Assembly (NCBI RefSeq): GCF_900172265.1 | Contig: NZ_FWFK01000004.1 | Coordinates: 124,001 to 188,000, forward strand | Source of the DNA: Roseivivax jejudonensis | GTDB taxonomy: Bacteria; Pseudomonadota; Alphaproteobacteria; Rhodobacterales; Rhodobacteraceae | DNA length: 64,000 nt | Direction of reading: 5' to 3' | Shown here: positions 17,390 through 26,966 of the stretch, piece after piece | Position numbering within the stretch: the stretch's first letter is position 1 | Layout of the letters: each line of letters starts with the position of its first letter | Position numbers and translations under genes: made by a program | Notes under the pieces: generated by a model | What the model was told of the DNA's origin: nothing | Databases searched by the model: none | The model's input: the letters and a program-made list of their open reading frames with translations, nothing else

Positions 17390-18529
17390 ATGCGCGCAGC
17401 GATCGCGACCAGCGACTATCACGTGATGGGCGAGACCTTCGTCAACCGCCACATCGCGCATCTGTTCGGCGGCGACACCGTGATCGTTGCCGGACGCTTC
17501 AACGGTGACGACCCCTATCAGAAGCCGCTCTTCGTGCGTCGCCGCCGTCTCGGGGTCGCGGGCCTCGCCGCCTTGCCGGTCATGGCGGCCCGGAACCGCA
17601 TCCTTCATGCCACCTCCCGCCTGCCCTATGGCGCCGACCGCCGCGCCCTGGCCGAGTTCCTTCGCGCCGAACGGGTGGAGGTCATCCTCGCGGAGTTCGG
17701 GACGCAGGCGCTCGCCCTCGCCCCGCTCGCCAACGACCTGCAGATCCCGATCTTCAGCTATTTCCGCGGCACCGACGCGTCGAAGCAGCTGCGGCTGGCC
17801 CGGATCCGACGCGCCTACCGCCTGATGATGCCGCGCCTTGCCGGGATAGTGTCGGTCTCGCGCTTTCTGCTCGATAACCTCGCGGCCGCCGGCGTCACGC
17901 ACCCCAACGCCCATGTCATTCCATCGGGCGTCGACGTGCGCCGCTTCCGCCCCGGCGACAAGGCGCCCGGCTCGTGCCTCGCCGTCGGACGCTTCGTCGA
18001 GAAGAAGGCGCCGCTGACGACGCTGCGCAGCTTCGTGGAGGCGACGCGCGACCGACCCGCCGCGCGGCTCGACTTCGTCGGCGACGGCCCCCTCCTGGAG
18101 CCCGCGCGCGCCCTCGCGGCCGACCTCGGCGCCGCGGATCGGGTCCGCTTTCACGGCGCGCAGCCGCACGCCTTCGTCCGCGACCGGCTCGAGACCACGC
18201 AGTTCTTCCTGCAGCACTCGGTGACCGCCGCGGACGGCAACACCGAGGGGCTGCCAACCGCGATCCAGGAGGCGATGGCCGCCGGCTGCATCACCGTGTC
18301 GACCCGCCACGCCGGCATCCCCGAGGCCATCGACGAGGGCGAGACCGGCTTTCTCGTCGACGAGCGCGACGCGGCCGGCTTCACCCGCGCGGTGGACGCC
18401 GCGATGTCGGTGTCCGACGCGCCCGCGATGGCCGCGCGCGCCCGCGCCGTCGCCGAAGCCCGGTTCGACAACGATCGCCTGCTCGCGCGGCTTGAGACGG
18501 TGATCCGCGACACACTCGCCGCGCGATGA
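17390..18529 (+). CDS. Family 4 glycosyltransferase (GT-B fold)
   Basis: A 379-residue glycosyltransferase. The C-terminal donor-binding half is clear: CLAVGRFVEKKAPLTTLRSF, RLDFVGDGPLLEPA, RVRFHGAQPH and GNTEGLPTAIQEAMAAGC, the E-x7-E type motif that contacts the nucleotide sugar, then STRHAGIPEAIDEGETGFLV. The N-terminal half carries the acceptor side (LILAEFGTQALALAP-like, FRGTDASKQ). The sugar and acceptor are unknown; exopolysaccharide or lipopolysaccharide glycans are likely because waaA is next. The codon and base use is like its neighbours. Confidence 0.88.
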   Translation: MRAAIATSDYHVMGETFVNRHIAHLFGGDTVIVAGRFNGDDPYQKPLFVRRRRLGVAGLAALPVMAARNRILHATSRLPYGADRRALAEFLRAERVEVILAEFGTQALALAPLANDLQIPIFSYFRGTDASKQLRLARIRRAYRLMMPRLAGIVSVSRFLLDNLAAAGVTHPNAHVIPSGVDVRRFRPGDKAPGSCLAVGRFVEKKAPLTTLRSFVEATRDRPAARLDFVGDGPLLEPARALAADLGAADRVRFHGAQPHAFVRDRLETTQFFLQHSVTAADGNTEGLPTAIQEAMAAGCITVSTRHAGIPEAIDEGETGFLVDERDAAGFTRAVDAAMSVSDAPAMAARARAVAEARFDNDRLLARLETVIRDTLAAR

Positions 18530-18731
18530 CGCCGGACGCGGGATGGAGACCGGGCCGGGATCGGGCAGGATGTTCGATTTTCGATAGAGATGTCGGAGAT
18601 TCTGCGCCGATTCACGACCCAAAGATCGCGAATGTGAAAGCCTCGCATGACCACGCAGGCGCCGGAACCCGCTCCTGTCCCGCGCCGGCGCCCCGGTCTC
18701 TTTGCGAGGCCCGTCAATCGGATACCCGCCC

Positions 18732-19964
18732 GTGCTGATCTATCGCGTCCTCATTTCGCTCTTCGCAGCCGCCGTGCTGGCGCGGCTTGCGCTGCGGGGG
18801 GACGCCGACGCGCTCAGGGCCCGGCTCGGCGCGGGGCCGGCCGATCCCGGCCGCCATGTCTGGCTGCACGCCGCGTCGAACGGCGAACTGGCCTCCGCCC
18901 GACCGATTGTCGCGGCGTGGCAGGCGGCGCGCCCCGATCTGCCGCTCGTGGTGACATGCAATTCCGAAAGCGGCGTCGCCCTCGCGCGCGACATGGGATG
19001 CGCCGCCGCGCTCGCCCCGCTCGATCTGAAGCACGCGGTTGGCCGCTTTGCCCGACGCTGGGGCGTGAACGGACATATCGCTCTTGAATCAGAGCTTTGG
19101 CCGCACCGCTTCACGCGCGTTCCCGGCCCTGTGGCGCTGCTCGGGGCGCGGATGTCGGCGCGCACCGCACGGCTCTGGGCACGGCTGCCCGGGCTCGCGC
19201 GCCGCACTCTCGGCGCGGTAAAGTTCGCCTCGGCGCAGGATCCGGCCTCCCGCGATCGGCTGCGGGCGCTCGGCCTGCCGCGCGCGGCCGAAGGCCCCGT
19301 CGTCGACCTGAAGGCCTTCTATCAATCCCCTGAAATCGCGAGCGACGATCCCGCCGGCGCCGCGTTCGACAGGGTGCGGACGTGGCTCGCCGCCTCGACC
19401 CACGAGGGTGAAGAGGAGATCGTCCTCGACGCCCATGTCCGGGCGCAGGCCGCGCGCCCCGACCTCGCGCTCATCCTCGCGCCGCGCCATCCGCGCCGGG
19501 GCGACACGGTGGCGGAGATGATCGCCGCGCGCGGGCTCGCCGTCCGCCGCCGGTCGCGCGGCGAGGCGCCCGCGCCGTGCGCGGTCTACCTCGCCGACAC
19601 GCTGGGCGAAATGCCGTTGTGGTACGCCGCGGCCGGCATCGTTTTCGTCGGCGGCACGCTCGGCAACCGCGGGGGTCACACGCCCTACGAGCCCGCGGCC
19701 TTCGGCGCGGCGCTCCTGCACGGACCGGACACCCGGAACTTCGCCGCGCCCTTCGCGGCGCTCGCCGCGGCCGACGCCGCGCGCCCGGTCCGCGAAGCGG
19801 CCGACCTTGCCGCGGCGCTGACCGACCTCGCAGATCCGGAGCGCCAGTGTGAGGCCGGCCGCGCGGCGCAGCACGCGCTGCGCCCCGTTGCGGGTCCGGA
19901 AACGCTTGTCGCGGCATTGCTGGCAACCTTCGAGGGCGATGCGCGGAACGCCGCAGCGCATTGA
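18732..19964 (+). CDS. waaA: 3-deoxy-D-manno-octulosonic acid transferase WaaA (KdtA)
   Basis: WaaA attaches Kdo sugars to lipid A precursor at the inner membrane. The protein starts with a membrane anchor (LIYRVLISLFAAAVLARL). Then comes HAASNGELASARPIV, whose Glu matches the catalytic base of the family, and ALESELWPHRF. The C-terminal half has VFVGGTLGNRGGHTPYEPA, the family signature with its donor-binding residues, in slightly divergent form. At 410 residues it is close to usual length. I prefer GTG 18732, which begins directly with the anchor; no strong ribosome site is visible for it or for an upstream TTG. Confidence 0.88.
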   Translation: MLIYRVLISLFAAAVLARLALRGDADALRARLGAGPADPGRHVWLHAASNGELASARPIVAAWQAARPDLPLVVTCNSESGVALARDMGCAAALAPLDLKHAVGRFARRWGVNGHIALESELWPHRFTRVPGPVALLGARMSARTARLWARLPGLARRTLGAVKFASAQDPASRDRLRALGLPRAAEGPVVDLKAFYQSPEIASDDPAGAAFDRVRTWLAASTHEGEEEIVLDAHVRAQAARPDLALILAPRHPRRGDTVAEMIAARGLAVRRRSRGEAPAPCAVYLADTLGEMPLWYAAAGIVFVGGTLGNRGGHTPYEPAAFGAALLHGPDTRNFAAPFAALAAADAARPVREAADLAAALTDLADPERQCEAGRAAQHALRPVAGPETLVAALLATFEGDARNAAAH

Positions 19965-20029
19965 CTTTGTCTTGATTTCGCCGACCTGATGCTGCGGTTC
20001 TGCCGCCCGCTTCAGATACACTCAGGCCG

Positions 20030-20491
20030 ATGATTCGATACGCGCTCCGCTGTGCCGACGGGCACGAATTCGACAGCTGGTTCCAGTCCGCCGCCGCGTT
20101 CGACACGCTTGCGGCGGCCGGGCACCTGTCCTGCGCGGTGTGCGGATCCGGCGAGGTCCAGAAGACGCTGATGGCCCCGCGCGTCGCCGGCGACGCGAAG
20201 GCGCCGCAGCCCGAGGCGCAGACGGAGACCCCCGCCGAGCCGTCGGCCCGGCCGCTCGCCGCGCCCCGCTCTCCGGCGGAACAGGCGATGGCTGCCCTGC
20301 GCGCGCATCTGGAGGCCAATTCCACCTTCGTGGGCAGGGATTTCGCCCGCGACGCCCGCGCGATGCACCTTGGCGAGGCCGAGGAGCGCCCGATCTGGGG
20401 CGAGGCCACCGGCGAGGAGGCGCGCGACCTGTTGGAGGACGGCGTGCCCGTCCTGCCGCTGCCGATCCGCCGCGAAGGTGGGCGCAACTGA
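20030..20491 (+). CDS. DUF1178 family protein
   Basis: A 153-residue protein of DUF1178, a conserved proteobacterial family. The N terminus IRYALRCADGHEFDSWFQSAAAF, with LSCAVCGSGEVQKTLMAP, forms a four-Cys-type zinc ribbon (here one Cys in RCADGH plus CxxC). The C-terminal helix FVGRDFARDARAMHLGEAEERPIWGEA is a strong family marker. A short Pro/Ala/Glu-rich linker separates them. Function is unknown. It stands upstream of lysC, a common Rhodobacterales order. Confidence 0.93.
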   Translation: MIRYALRCADGHEFDSWFQSAAAFDTLAAAGHLSCAVCGSGEVQKTLMAPRVAGDAKAPQPEAQTETPAEPSARPLAAPRSPAEQAMAALRAHLEANSTFVGRDFARDARAMHLGEAEERPIWGEATGEEARDLLEDGVPVLPLPIRREGGRN

Positions 20492-20524
20492 GCCACGCCG
20501 GCCCCCTGCCGCGGCGCAGCCATC

Positions 20525-20553
20525 TTGCGCGCCCCGGCCGGCGCGCCTAGAGA
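20525..20553 (+). promoter_or_regulatory. Candidate sigma-70 promoter for lysC
   Basis: TTGCGC at 20525-20530, spacer 17, TAGAGA at 20548-20553. The transcript start would lie about 23 bases before the lysC ATG, leaving room for the GGAGG ribosome site. Confidence 0.5.
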
Positions 20554-20582
20554 GCCGCGAAGGTCGGCTCGGGAGGCGACAG

Positions 20583-21839
20583 ATGCCCGTTCTGGTGATG
20601 AAATTCGGCGGCACCTCCGTCGCCACGCTCGACCGGATCCGGCGCGCGGCCAAACGCGTCGGCATCGAGGTGGCCAAGGGCTACGACGTCATCGTCATCG
20701 TCTCGGCCATGGCCGGCAAGACCAACGAGCTGGTCGGCTGGGTCAACGAGACCTCGCCGTTCTACGACGCCCGCGAATACGACGCCGTTGTCAGCTCCGG
20801 CGAGAACGTCACCGCCGGGCTGATGGCGCTCACGCTGCAGGAGATGGAGGTGCCGGCGCGCTCGTGGCAGGGCTGGCAGGTGCCGCTTCGCACGACCTCC
20901 GCGCATTCGGCCGCGCGGATCGAGGAGATCCCCCCCGACAACATCCTGCAGAAGTTCGACGAGGGCATGCGCGTCGCCGTCGTCGCCGGCTTCCAGGGCA
21001 TCTCGCCCGAGGGCCGGATCACCACGCTCGGGCGCGGCGGGTCGGACACCACCGCCGTCGCCTTCGCGGCCGCCTTCGACGCCGAGCGCTGCGACATCTA
21101 CACCGACGTCGACGGCGTCTACACCACCGACCCGCGGGTCTGCGAGAAGGCGCGCAAGCTCGACCGCATCGCCTTCGAGGAAATGCTGGAGCTCGCCAGC
21201 CTCGGCGCCAAGGTGCTGCAGACCCGTTCGGTCGAGCTCGCGATGCGCTACAACGTGAAGCTCAGGGTGCTGTCGAGTTTCGAGGAACCATCCGACGAGG
21301 CCGGAACCCTCGTCTGCGGAGAGGATCAGATCATGGAATCGAACGTCGTCTCTGGGGTCGCCTTCTCGCGCGACGAGGCCAAGGTAACCATCGTCACCGT
21401 CGCCGACCGGCCGGGCATCGCGGCCACGATCTTCGGCACGCTGTCCGAGGCCGGCGTGAACGTCGACATGATCGTGCAGAACGTGTCGGAATCCGACTAT
21501 CACGGCCACGAGGGCAAGGTCACCGACATGACCTTCTCCTGCCCCGTCGACCAGCTCAAGCGCGCAGAGAAGGCGCTGGAGACCGCGCGCGAGGCCGGCG
21601 GCCTCGCTTTCGAGCGGCTCGAGACGCAGACAGACGTCGCCAAGGTCTCGGTCGTCGGCATCGGCATGCGCTCGCAATCGGGTGTCGCGGCGCGGATGTT
21701 CCAGACGCTCGCGCAGGAAGGCATCAACATCAAGGTGATCGCCACCTCGGAGATCAAGATCTCGGTGCTGGTCGACCGCAAGTACATGGAACTCGCGGTG
21801 CAGGCGCTGCACGACGCCTTCGAACTCGAAAAGGCCTGA
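20583..21839 (+). CDS. lysC: Aspartate kinase
   Basis: Aspartokinase phosphorylates aspartate, the entry to lysine, threonine, methionine and diaminopimelate. The 418-residue protein has MKFGGTSVATLDR, the kinase nucleotide loop, LGRGGSDTTAVAFAAAF, and CDIYTDVDGVYTTDPR. Two ACT regulatory domains follow in the C-terminal 150 residues: TIVTVADRPGIAATIFGTL and VSVVGIGMRSQSGVAARMF. These suggest allosteric feedback by lysine and threonine, though the exact ligands cannot be read. The ATG is preceded by GGGAGG. ptsP lies 110 bases downstream with its own promoter. Confidence 0.97.
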   Translation: MPVLVMKFGGTSVATLDRIRRAAKRVGIEVAKGYDVIVIVSAMAGKTNELVGWVNETSPFYDAREYDAVVSSGENVTAGLMALTLQEMEVPARSWQGWQVPLRTTSAHSAARIEEIPPDNILQKFDEGMRVAVVAGFQGISPEGRITTLGRGGSDTTAVAFAAAFDAERCDIYTDVDGVYTTDPRVCEKARKLDRIAFEEMLELASLGAKVLQTRSVELAMRYNVKLRVLSSFEEPSDEAGTLVCGEDQIMESNVVSGVAFSRDEAKVTIVTVADRPGIAATIFGTLSEAGVNVDMIVQNVSESDYHGHEGKVTDMTFSCPVDQLKRAEKALETAREAGGLAFERLETQTDVAKVSVVGIGMRSQSGVAARMFQTLAQEGINIKVIATSEIKISVLVDRKYMELAVQALHDAFELEKA

Positions 21840-21891
21840 CCCTGCCGCGCCGGCTCCACCCGCGCGATTGTTTCCAACCTCTACGGGTTCT

Positions 21892-21920
21892 TTGCCACGC
21901 CCGCGCACGTGCCCTATAGC
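21892..21920 (+). promoter_or_regulatory. Sigma-70 promoter for ptsP
   Basis: TTGCCA at 21892-21897, spacer exactly 17, and TATAGC at 21915-21920. The start of transcription near 21927 lies after a GTG at 21923, which supports the ATG at 21950 as the true start. Confidence 0.62.
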
Positions 21921-21949
21921 TGGTGCGCCGGACGGAAGGGACAGACGAG

Positions 21950-24193
21950 ATGTCGGATCGCACCGAAAGCGAGAGCCGCAAGCTGCTCGGTCGCCTGCGC
22001 GACACGATGGCCGACGAGGCCGCCGGCCAGGCGCGTCTGGACAAGATCACCCACCTGACCGCGGATTCGATGGGCACCGAGGTGTGCTCGATCTACCTTT
22101 TCCGCGACGAGGAGACGCTCGAGCTTTGCGCGACCGAGGGCCTGAAGGCCGAGGCCGTCCACCAGACCCGCATGCGGCTGGGCGAGGGCCTCGTCGGCCG
22201 CGTCGCCCGCTCCGGCAAGATCGTCAACACCGCCGACGCCCCCTCGGCACGCGGCTTCCGCTACATGCCCGAGACCGGCGAGGAGATCTATTCCTCCTTC
22301 CTCGGCGTGCCGATCCAGCGTCTGGGCGAAAAGCTCGGCGTGCTCGTGGTGCAGTCGCGCCAGGCGCGCGAGTTCACCGCCGATGAGGTCTACGCGCTCG
22401 AGGTGGTGGCGATGGTCCTGGCCGAGATGGCCGAGCTCGGCGCCTTCGTCGGCGAGGGCGCGGCACTCAAGGCGCGGCACACCCAGCCGGTGATGCTGCG
22501 CGGCACCCAGGGACAGGAAGGCGCGGCCGAGGGCCATGTCTGGCTGCACGAGCCGCGCGTCGTCGTGACCAACCTCGTCGCCGACGACCCCGAGACCGAG
22601 CGCGAACGCCTCAACAAGGCGGTCGAATCCCTGCGCGTGTCCGTCGACCAGATCCTCGCCTCGGCGTCCGATCCCGAACAGGTGCAGGTGCTCGAGGCCT
22701 ACCGCATGTTCGCCAACTCCAAGGGCTGGCAGAAGCGCATGCAGGAGGACATCGAGCGCGGCCTGTCGGCCGAGGCCGCGGTCGAGAAGGAACAGTCGAA
22801 CGCGCGCGCGCGGATGGCCCAGGTCACCGACGCCTACCTGCGCGAACGGCTGCAGGATCTCGACGACCTGTCCAACAGGCTTCTGCGGATTCTCACCGGC
22901 CAGGGCGCCGAAACCGGCGCCGAACTGCCGCCCGATCCGGTTCTGGTCGCGCGCAATATCGGGCCGGGCGAACTTCTGGAATACGGGCGCTCTCTCAAGG
23001 GCGTGGTGCTCGAGGAGGGGTCGGTCGGCAGCCACGCGGCCATCGTGGCGCGCGCGCTGGCGATCCCGCTCGTGATCCATGCCGGGCGGATCACGACCGA
23101 GGCACTCAATGGCGATCACATCATGGTCGACGGCGATCAGGGCATCGTCCATCTGCGCCCAGACGACAGCGTCGTGACCGCCTTCCGCGACAAGATGGCG
23201 ATGCAGGCCGAGGCGCTCGAACGCTACGCCTCGATCCGCGAGACACCCTGCGTCACCGGCTGCGGCAGCCGGATCGGGCTGTTCATGAACGCCGGCCTCA
23301 TGGCCGACCTGCCCTCGCTGCAGAATTCCGGCGCCGAGGGCGTGGGCCTGTTCCGCACCGAGCTTCAGTTCCTGATCCGCAACCAGATGCCGCGCCGGAC
23401 CGAGCTCGCCGCGCTCTACGCCCGCGTCCTCGACGCCGCCGACGGCAAGCGCGTGATCTTCCGCACGCTCGACATCGGGTCGGACAAGGTCCTGCCCTAC
23501 ATGAAGCCCAACGACGAGCCGAACCCCGCGCTTGGCTGGCGGGCGATCCGGGTGGGCCTCGACAAGCCCGGCGTCCTGCGGATGCAGCTGCAGGCCCTGC
23601 TGCGCGCCGCGCGCGGCCGGCCGCTGACGGTCATGTTTCCGTTCATCGCGCAGGCCGGAGAGTACCGTGCCGCCCGCGCCGAGATGGACAAGGCCATCGC
23701 GCGCGAGGAGCGTCTCGGCCACGTCCTCCCCGAGACGATCGAGGTCGGCACGATGCTCGAGACGCCGAGCCTCGCCTACGCGCCCGACACGTTCTTCCGC
23801 GAGGTCGATTTCGTGTCGATCGGCGGCAACGATCTCAAGCAGTTCTTCTTCGCCGCCGACCGCGAGAACGAACGCGTGCGCCGCCGCTACGACACGCTCA
23901 ACACGTCGTTCCTGAGCTTCATCGAGCGCATCGCCGAGCGCTGCAACGCCGCCGGCACGCCGCTGTCCTTCTGCGGCGAGGATGCCGGCCGCCCGGTCGA
24001 GGCGCTGTGTCTCGCCGCGATCGGCCTGCGCCAGCTGTCGATGCGCGCGCCGTCGATCGGCCCGGTCAAGCACCTGTTGCTGCGCTCGGATCTCGCCGAG
24101 GTCTACGACGTCATCGACACCGCGCGCCAACGGGGCGACCAGTCGGTGCGCCCCGCCGTCATGGAGTATCTGCGCGGCCGCAGCGCCCGCTGA
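21950..24193 (+). CDS. ptsP: Phosphoenolpyruvate-protein phosphotransferase PtsP (nitrogen PTS enzyme I)
   Basis: PtsP takes phosphate from phosphoenolpyruvate and passes it to NPr, beginning the regulatory nitrogen phosphotransferase chain. The 747-residue protein begins with a GAF domain (about residues 20-150, with SIYLFRDEETLELCATEG and FLGVPIQRLGEKLGVLVVQ). Enzyme I follows: VLEEGSVGSHAAIVARAL contains the phospho-accepting His. The TIM barrel includes GVGLFRTELQFLIRN, FRTLDIGSDKVLPY and VGTMLETPSLAYAPD, then LSFCGEDAGRPVEAL. It is full length. GAF domains in this branch respond to glutamine in some bacteria. Its position just after lysC is common in Rhodobacterales. Confidence 0.96.
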   Translation: MSDRTESESRKLLGRLRDTMADEAAGQARLDKITHLTADSMGTEVCSIYLFRDEETLELCATEGLKAEAVHQTRMRLGEGLVGRVARSGKIVNTADAPSARGFRYMPETGEEIYSSFLGVPIQRLGEKLGVLVVQSRQAREFTADEVYALEVVAMVLAEMAELGAFVGEGAALKARHTQPVMLRGTQGQEGAAEGHVWLHEPRVVVTNLVADDPETERERLNKAVESLRVSVDQILASASDPEQVQVLEAYRMFANSKGWQKRMQEDIERGLSAEAAVEKEQSNARARMAQVTDAYLRERLQDLDDLSNRLLRILTGQGAETGAELPPDPVLVARNIGPGELLEYGRSLKGVVLEEGSVGSHAAIVARALAIPLVIHAGRITTEALNGDHIMVDGDQGIVHLRPDDSVVTAFRDKMAMQAEALERYASIRETPCVTGCGSRIGLFMNAGLMADLPSLQNSGAEGVGLFRTELQFLIRNQMPRRTELAALYARVLDAADGKRVIFRTLDIGSDKVLPYMKPNDEPNPALGWRAIRVGLDKPGVLRMQLQALLRAARGRPLTVMFPFIAQAGEYRAARAEMDKAIAREERLGHVLPETIEVGTMLETPSLAYAPDTFFREVDFVSIGGNDLKQFFFAADRENERVRRRYDTLNTSFLSFIERIAERCNAAGTPLSFCGEDAGRPVEALCLAAIGLRQLSMRAPSIGPVKHLLLRSDLAEVYDVIDTARQRGDQSVRPAVMEYLRGRSAR

Positions 24194-24226
24194 GGCGGGC
24201 GCCGCTCCGGCACGTCCCGCGCCGCG

Positions 24227-25111
24227 TCAGGCCCGCGGGATCGCCCGGCGATAGAGATGCCAGCTTGCGTGTCCTAGCAGCGGCAGCGCCACCGCCAGCC
24301 CCACGAGCGCCGGCAGCGCCCCGAGAAACAGGATGCCGGCGACGATCGCGCCCCAGGTCAGGATCACCCGCGGGTTCTTCGCCGTGACCCGAAGCGACGT
24401 GACCACCGCGTTCGGCACGCCGACCTTGCGATCGAGCAGGAGCGGGAAGGACACGACCGAGGTCGCCAGCACCAGCGCCGCGAAGGCCGCGCCGACGGCG
24501 ATGCCGACGACCCCCATCGCCCAGCCCGCCGGCGTGGTCAGCGCTTGCGTCGCGAAGGCGCCGAGCGATGCCGGAAGCTCCGGCCCCATGGTCACCGCGA
24601 AGATGAGCCGCGCGGTCAGCAGCCAGACGAACATCACCGCCGCGAGGTAGAGCCCGAGGACCACGATCGCGCCGAAGGACGGCGACAGCGCCACGTCGAA
24701 GGCCGAGGTCCAGCGGACCGGCCGCCCGGCCTCGCGCTGTCGGCTCATCTCGTAGAGCCCCAGCGCGGCCAGCGGCCCGACCAGAACGAAGCCGGTCAGC
24801 AGCGGAAAGATCAGCGGCATCAGGCTCTGCGTCAGCGCCGCGTAGACCAGAACCGCCCCGAGGATCGGGTAAAGCAGACACAGCACCAGCGCGTCGGCGC
24901 GCGAGGACAGCAGATCCTCCCAACCCGCGCGCAGCGCGTCGCGCAGATCCGCCTGCGTGAGCGTGGCCAGCGCCTCGCGCGGGACGGGACGCGCGTCCTC
25001 GCCGCCCCCGACCGCCTGCGCGCTTTCGCTCACATGCGCCGAGGCGCCCACGAGCCGATGCCCGAGCCAGGACAGCGGGTTGCCAATGGTTCTGTCGGCG
25101 GTGTCCTTCAT
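24227..25111 (-). CDS. DUF2189 membrane protein
   Basis: A 294-residue protein with a soluble head of about 80 residues (containing LTQADLRDALRAGWEDLLSSRADA) and about six hydrophobic helices. PVRWTSAFDVALSPSFGAI and SFPLLLDRKVGVPNAVVTSLRVTAKNP are typical DUF2189 segments. Function unknown. I chose the MKDTADR start; the earlier in-frame residues are Arg/Gly-rich and non-conserved looking. It converges with ptsP with 33 bases between stops. Confidence 0.85.
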   Translation of the reverse strand: MKDTADRTIGNPLSWLGHRLVGASAHVSESAQAVGGGEDARPVPREALATLTQADLRDALRAGWEDLLSSRADALVLCLLYPILGAVLVYAALTQSLMPLIFPLLTGFVLVGPLAALGLYEMSRQREAGRPVRWTSAFDVALSPSFGAIVVLGLYLAAVMFVWLLTARLIFAVTMGPELPASLGAFATQALTTPAGWAMGVVGIAVGAAFAALVLATSVVSFPLLLDRKVGVPNAVVTSLRVTAKNPRVILTWGAIVAGILFLGALPALVGLAVALPLLGHASWHLYRRAIPRA

Positions 25112-25666
25112 GGTGTCCGACCTCCGGATGTCCGGGCGCGGGGATGCCGGACCCGCAGCCGCCCGGAGGCCGCGCGGCCCGCCTGTGACCAGATGCCGCG
25201 CGTTCACTCTAGCAGACCGCGCGCCACACGTCGCACACGAAGCGGAGAGCCGCCGGCGCGCGCCCGCGCGATGCGCGCAGGGCCGCCATGTGCGGGCTCA
25301 TACGCTCGCGCCGCGATGCGGCGCGCCCCGGATCGCCGGCCTGCCGTGCTGCAAGAGGCGGCGCGAAACCGCTGATCCGCCGCCATTTTTGCGGTAGCCG
25401 ATTCGGTGGACGCGACACGCGAAAACGCCCGGCGCGGCGGTTCACCGCGGCCGGGCGCCAGTTCCCTGCGCGGTCCGGTGCTGCGGCCCTTCTGACCTGC
25501 GCCACCGCCGCATCTGACATCCGCCCCGGTCCAGGGCGGTCCGGCGGCATTCGCCCCCCGGCAGCACACCGCGCCGCGCTTGGCGGGTGCGCCCGGACCT
25601 GCCCTAGCGCAACGTCGTGAAGCACAGGTTAACGAAAGCGGCGCGCCGGCCTCGCGCGCACGAGCC
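25112..25666 (-). other. Non-coding gap upstream of the DUF2189 gene
   Basis: About 555 bases without a believable gene. It holds a strong minus-strand hairpin with a short T run (25427-25456) that probably ends the GNAT-EcsC transcript, and must hold the promoter of the DUF2189 gene, which I could not pick out. Confidence 0.55.
25421..25456 (-). terminator. Rho-independent terminator candidate behind EcsC
   Basis: Read on the minus strand: GCCCGG and CCGGGC arms (25456-25451 and 25432-25427) with an inner GC-rich pairing around a TGAA loop, followed by CGTTTTCG. It lies about 210 bases after the EcsC stop. This is one of few hairpins here followed by four T residues. Confidence 0.5.
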
Positions 25667-26440
25667 TCACGCACGCGTGAGCGCCGCGCGGAAGTCGGCC
25701 ACCACCTCGTCGCGCGGGCGCCCCGCGCGCTCGGCCAGCCGCTTCAGGCCGAAATGCACGGCCGCCATTTCCTGGTAATACGAGGTGTAGGCATAGTTCG
25801 TGGCCGCGCCCGCCGCCGCCCCGAGGACCGGGACGGTCTGCGCGGCGAGCTTCTGGCCCAGCACCGTCGCCAGCCGCGGCGCGACCCGCGCCATGATGCC
25901 GTGCACCGTCGCCCCGGTCAGCGTGATCCGCGCCGACAGGAACGCCATGTCGACCCCGTCGTCGGCCTCGAGCGGCCCGGCCGAGCCGAACACCGCGAGG
26001 CATTCCTTGGCGATCTCGGGATCGGCGGGGTCGTAGCCGTGCTCCCACGCAACCCCCTGGATCGCCCGCAGCAGCACCGTGGTCGTGACCGGCAGTTCGG
26101 CCAGCGCGGTCGGCAGCCCCCCGGCGCCGCCGGCGGCGCCCATCGCGGTCGTCAGCGCCGTGTTGAGCCAGCCCCGCTGGTCCGGCACCACCCCGCGCGA
26201 CTGCTGCGCCGCCGCCATGGCCGCCTCGAGCGCGCGCAAGGTGGCGCTCTCCAGCCGGGTCTTCACGCGGTCGGGCAGCCGCTCCAGCAGGTTCTCGGCC
26301 TGGCTGCCGATGACGTTCAGCACCTGAAGGCCGACGCCGCCGGCGCGCCGGTGCCGCCGGGCAAGCGCCATCAGCTCGTGATCGTTGTCGATGGTGACCA
26401 TCTCGCGGCTCACCTGCGGTCTCTCGCGCGTCTCGTCCAT
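25667..26440 (-). CDS. EcsC family protein
   Basis: A 257-residue protein of the EcsC family, named after a protein encoded beside a Bacillus ABC transporter that affects secretion and processing. Recognisable parts are LQVLNVIGSQAENLLERLP, GLPTALAELPVTTTVLLRAIQGVA and YDPADPEIAKECLAVF, then VPVLGAAAGAATNYAYTSYYQEMAAVHFGLKRL. The molecular role is not known. It follows a GNAT gene by 31 bases on the same strand and probably shares its transcript. Confidence 0.88.
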   Translation of the reverse strand: MDETRERPQVSREMVTIDNDHELMALARRHRRAGGVGLQVLNVIGSQAENLLERLPDRVKTRLESATLRALEAAMAAAQQSRGVVPDQRGWLNTALTTAMGAAGGAGGLPTALAELPVTTTVLLRAIQGVAWEHGYDPADPEIAKECLAVFGSAGPLEADDGVDMAFLSARITLTGATVHGIMARVAPRLATVLGQKLAAQTVPVLGAAAGAATNYAYTSYYQEMAAVHFGLKRLAERAGRPRDEVVADFRAALTRA

Positions 26441-26471
26441 GGTCCGAAGATCGGCATGCCGCGCCCCGCTT

Positions 26472-26966
26472 TCAATCCCGCGCGTCGCCCGCCGTCACCA
26501 CCCCGGCGATCCCGTCCCACGCTCCCGGCTCCAGCGCGAGGCCGAGGACGCGCTCGGGGTTGGTCGGCGGCGGCATCTCGATATCGGGCAACCGCTCGAA
26601 CCCGAACCGCCCGTAATAGGGCGCATCGCCCACCAGCAGCACCCGCGCCCAGCGCGCCCGCGCGCCGTGCAGGCTCTCGCGGATGAGCGCCGCGCCCAGC
26701 CCCTCGCCCTGCGCCGTCGGATGCACCGCGATCGGCCCGAGCAGCAGCGCCGGCGCGCCCCCGGCCTCGACCGACCAGTACCGGATCGCCCCGCCGAGGA
26801 ACCCGCCTTCCGCGTACCGCGCCACGCGACACAGCTCGGAGACCGGCGCGCGCCCCTCGCGCAGCCGGTAGGACGACAGCGCCTCGCGCCCCGGCGCGAA
26901 GCACAGGTCGTAGAGCGCCTCCACCTCGGCGGCGTCGCCGGGCCGCTCCACGGTGATCTCGTACAT
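26472..26966 (-). CDS. GNAT-family N-acetyltransferase
   Basis: A 164-residue GNAT protein of the YhbS-like type: MYEITVERPGDAAEVEALYDLCF, then LLLGPIAVHPTAQGEGLGAALIRE with the acetyl-CoA loop, and LLVGDAPYYGRFGFERLPDIEMPPPTNPERVLGLAL. YhbS relatives contain this GDAPYYxRFGF motif and acetylate unknown targets. The start is MYEIT, since residues further upstream overlap a promoter-like region. Upstream on the other strand is the flavin reductase gene, so the two are divergent. Confidence 0.88.
   Translation of the reverse strand: MYEITVERPGDAAEVEALYDLCFAPGREALSSYRLREGRAPVSELCRVARYAEGGFLGGAIRYWSVEAGGAPALLLGPIAVHPTAQGEGLGAALIRESLHGARARWARVLLVGDAPYYGRFGFERLPDIEMPPPTNPERVLGLALEPGAWDGIAGVVTAGDARD

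Noticed and set aside
21914-24130. A 738-codon minus-strand frame opposite ptsP
   Set aside because: Shadow of ptsP. PtsP motifs are complete on the plus strand and a promoter fits it.
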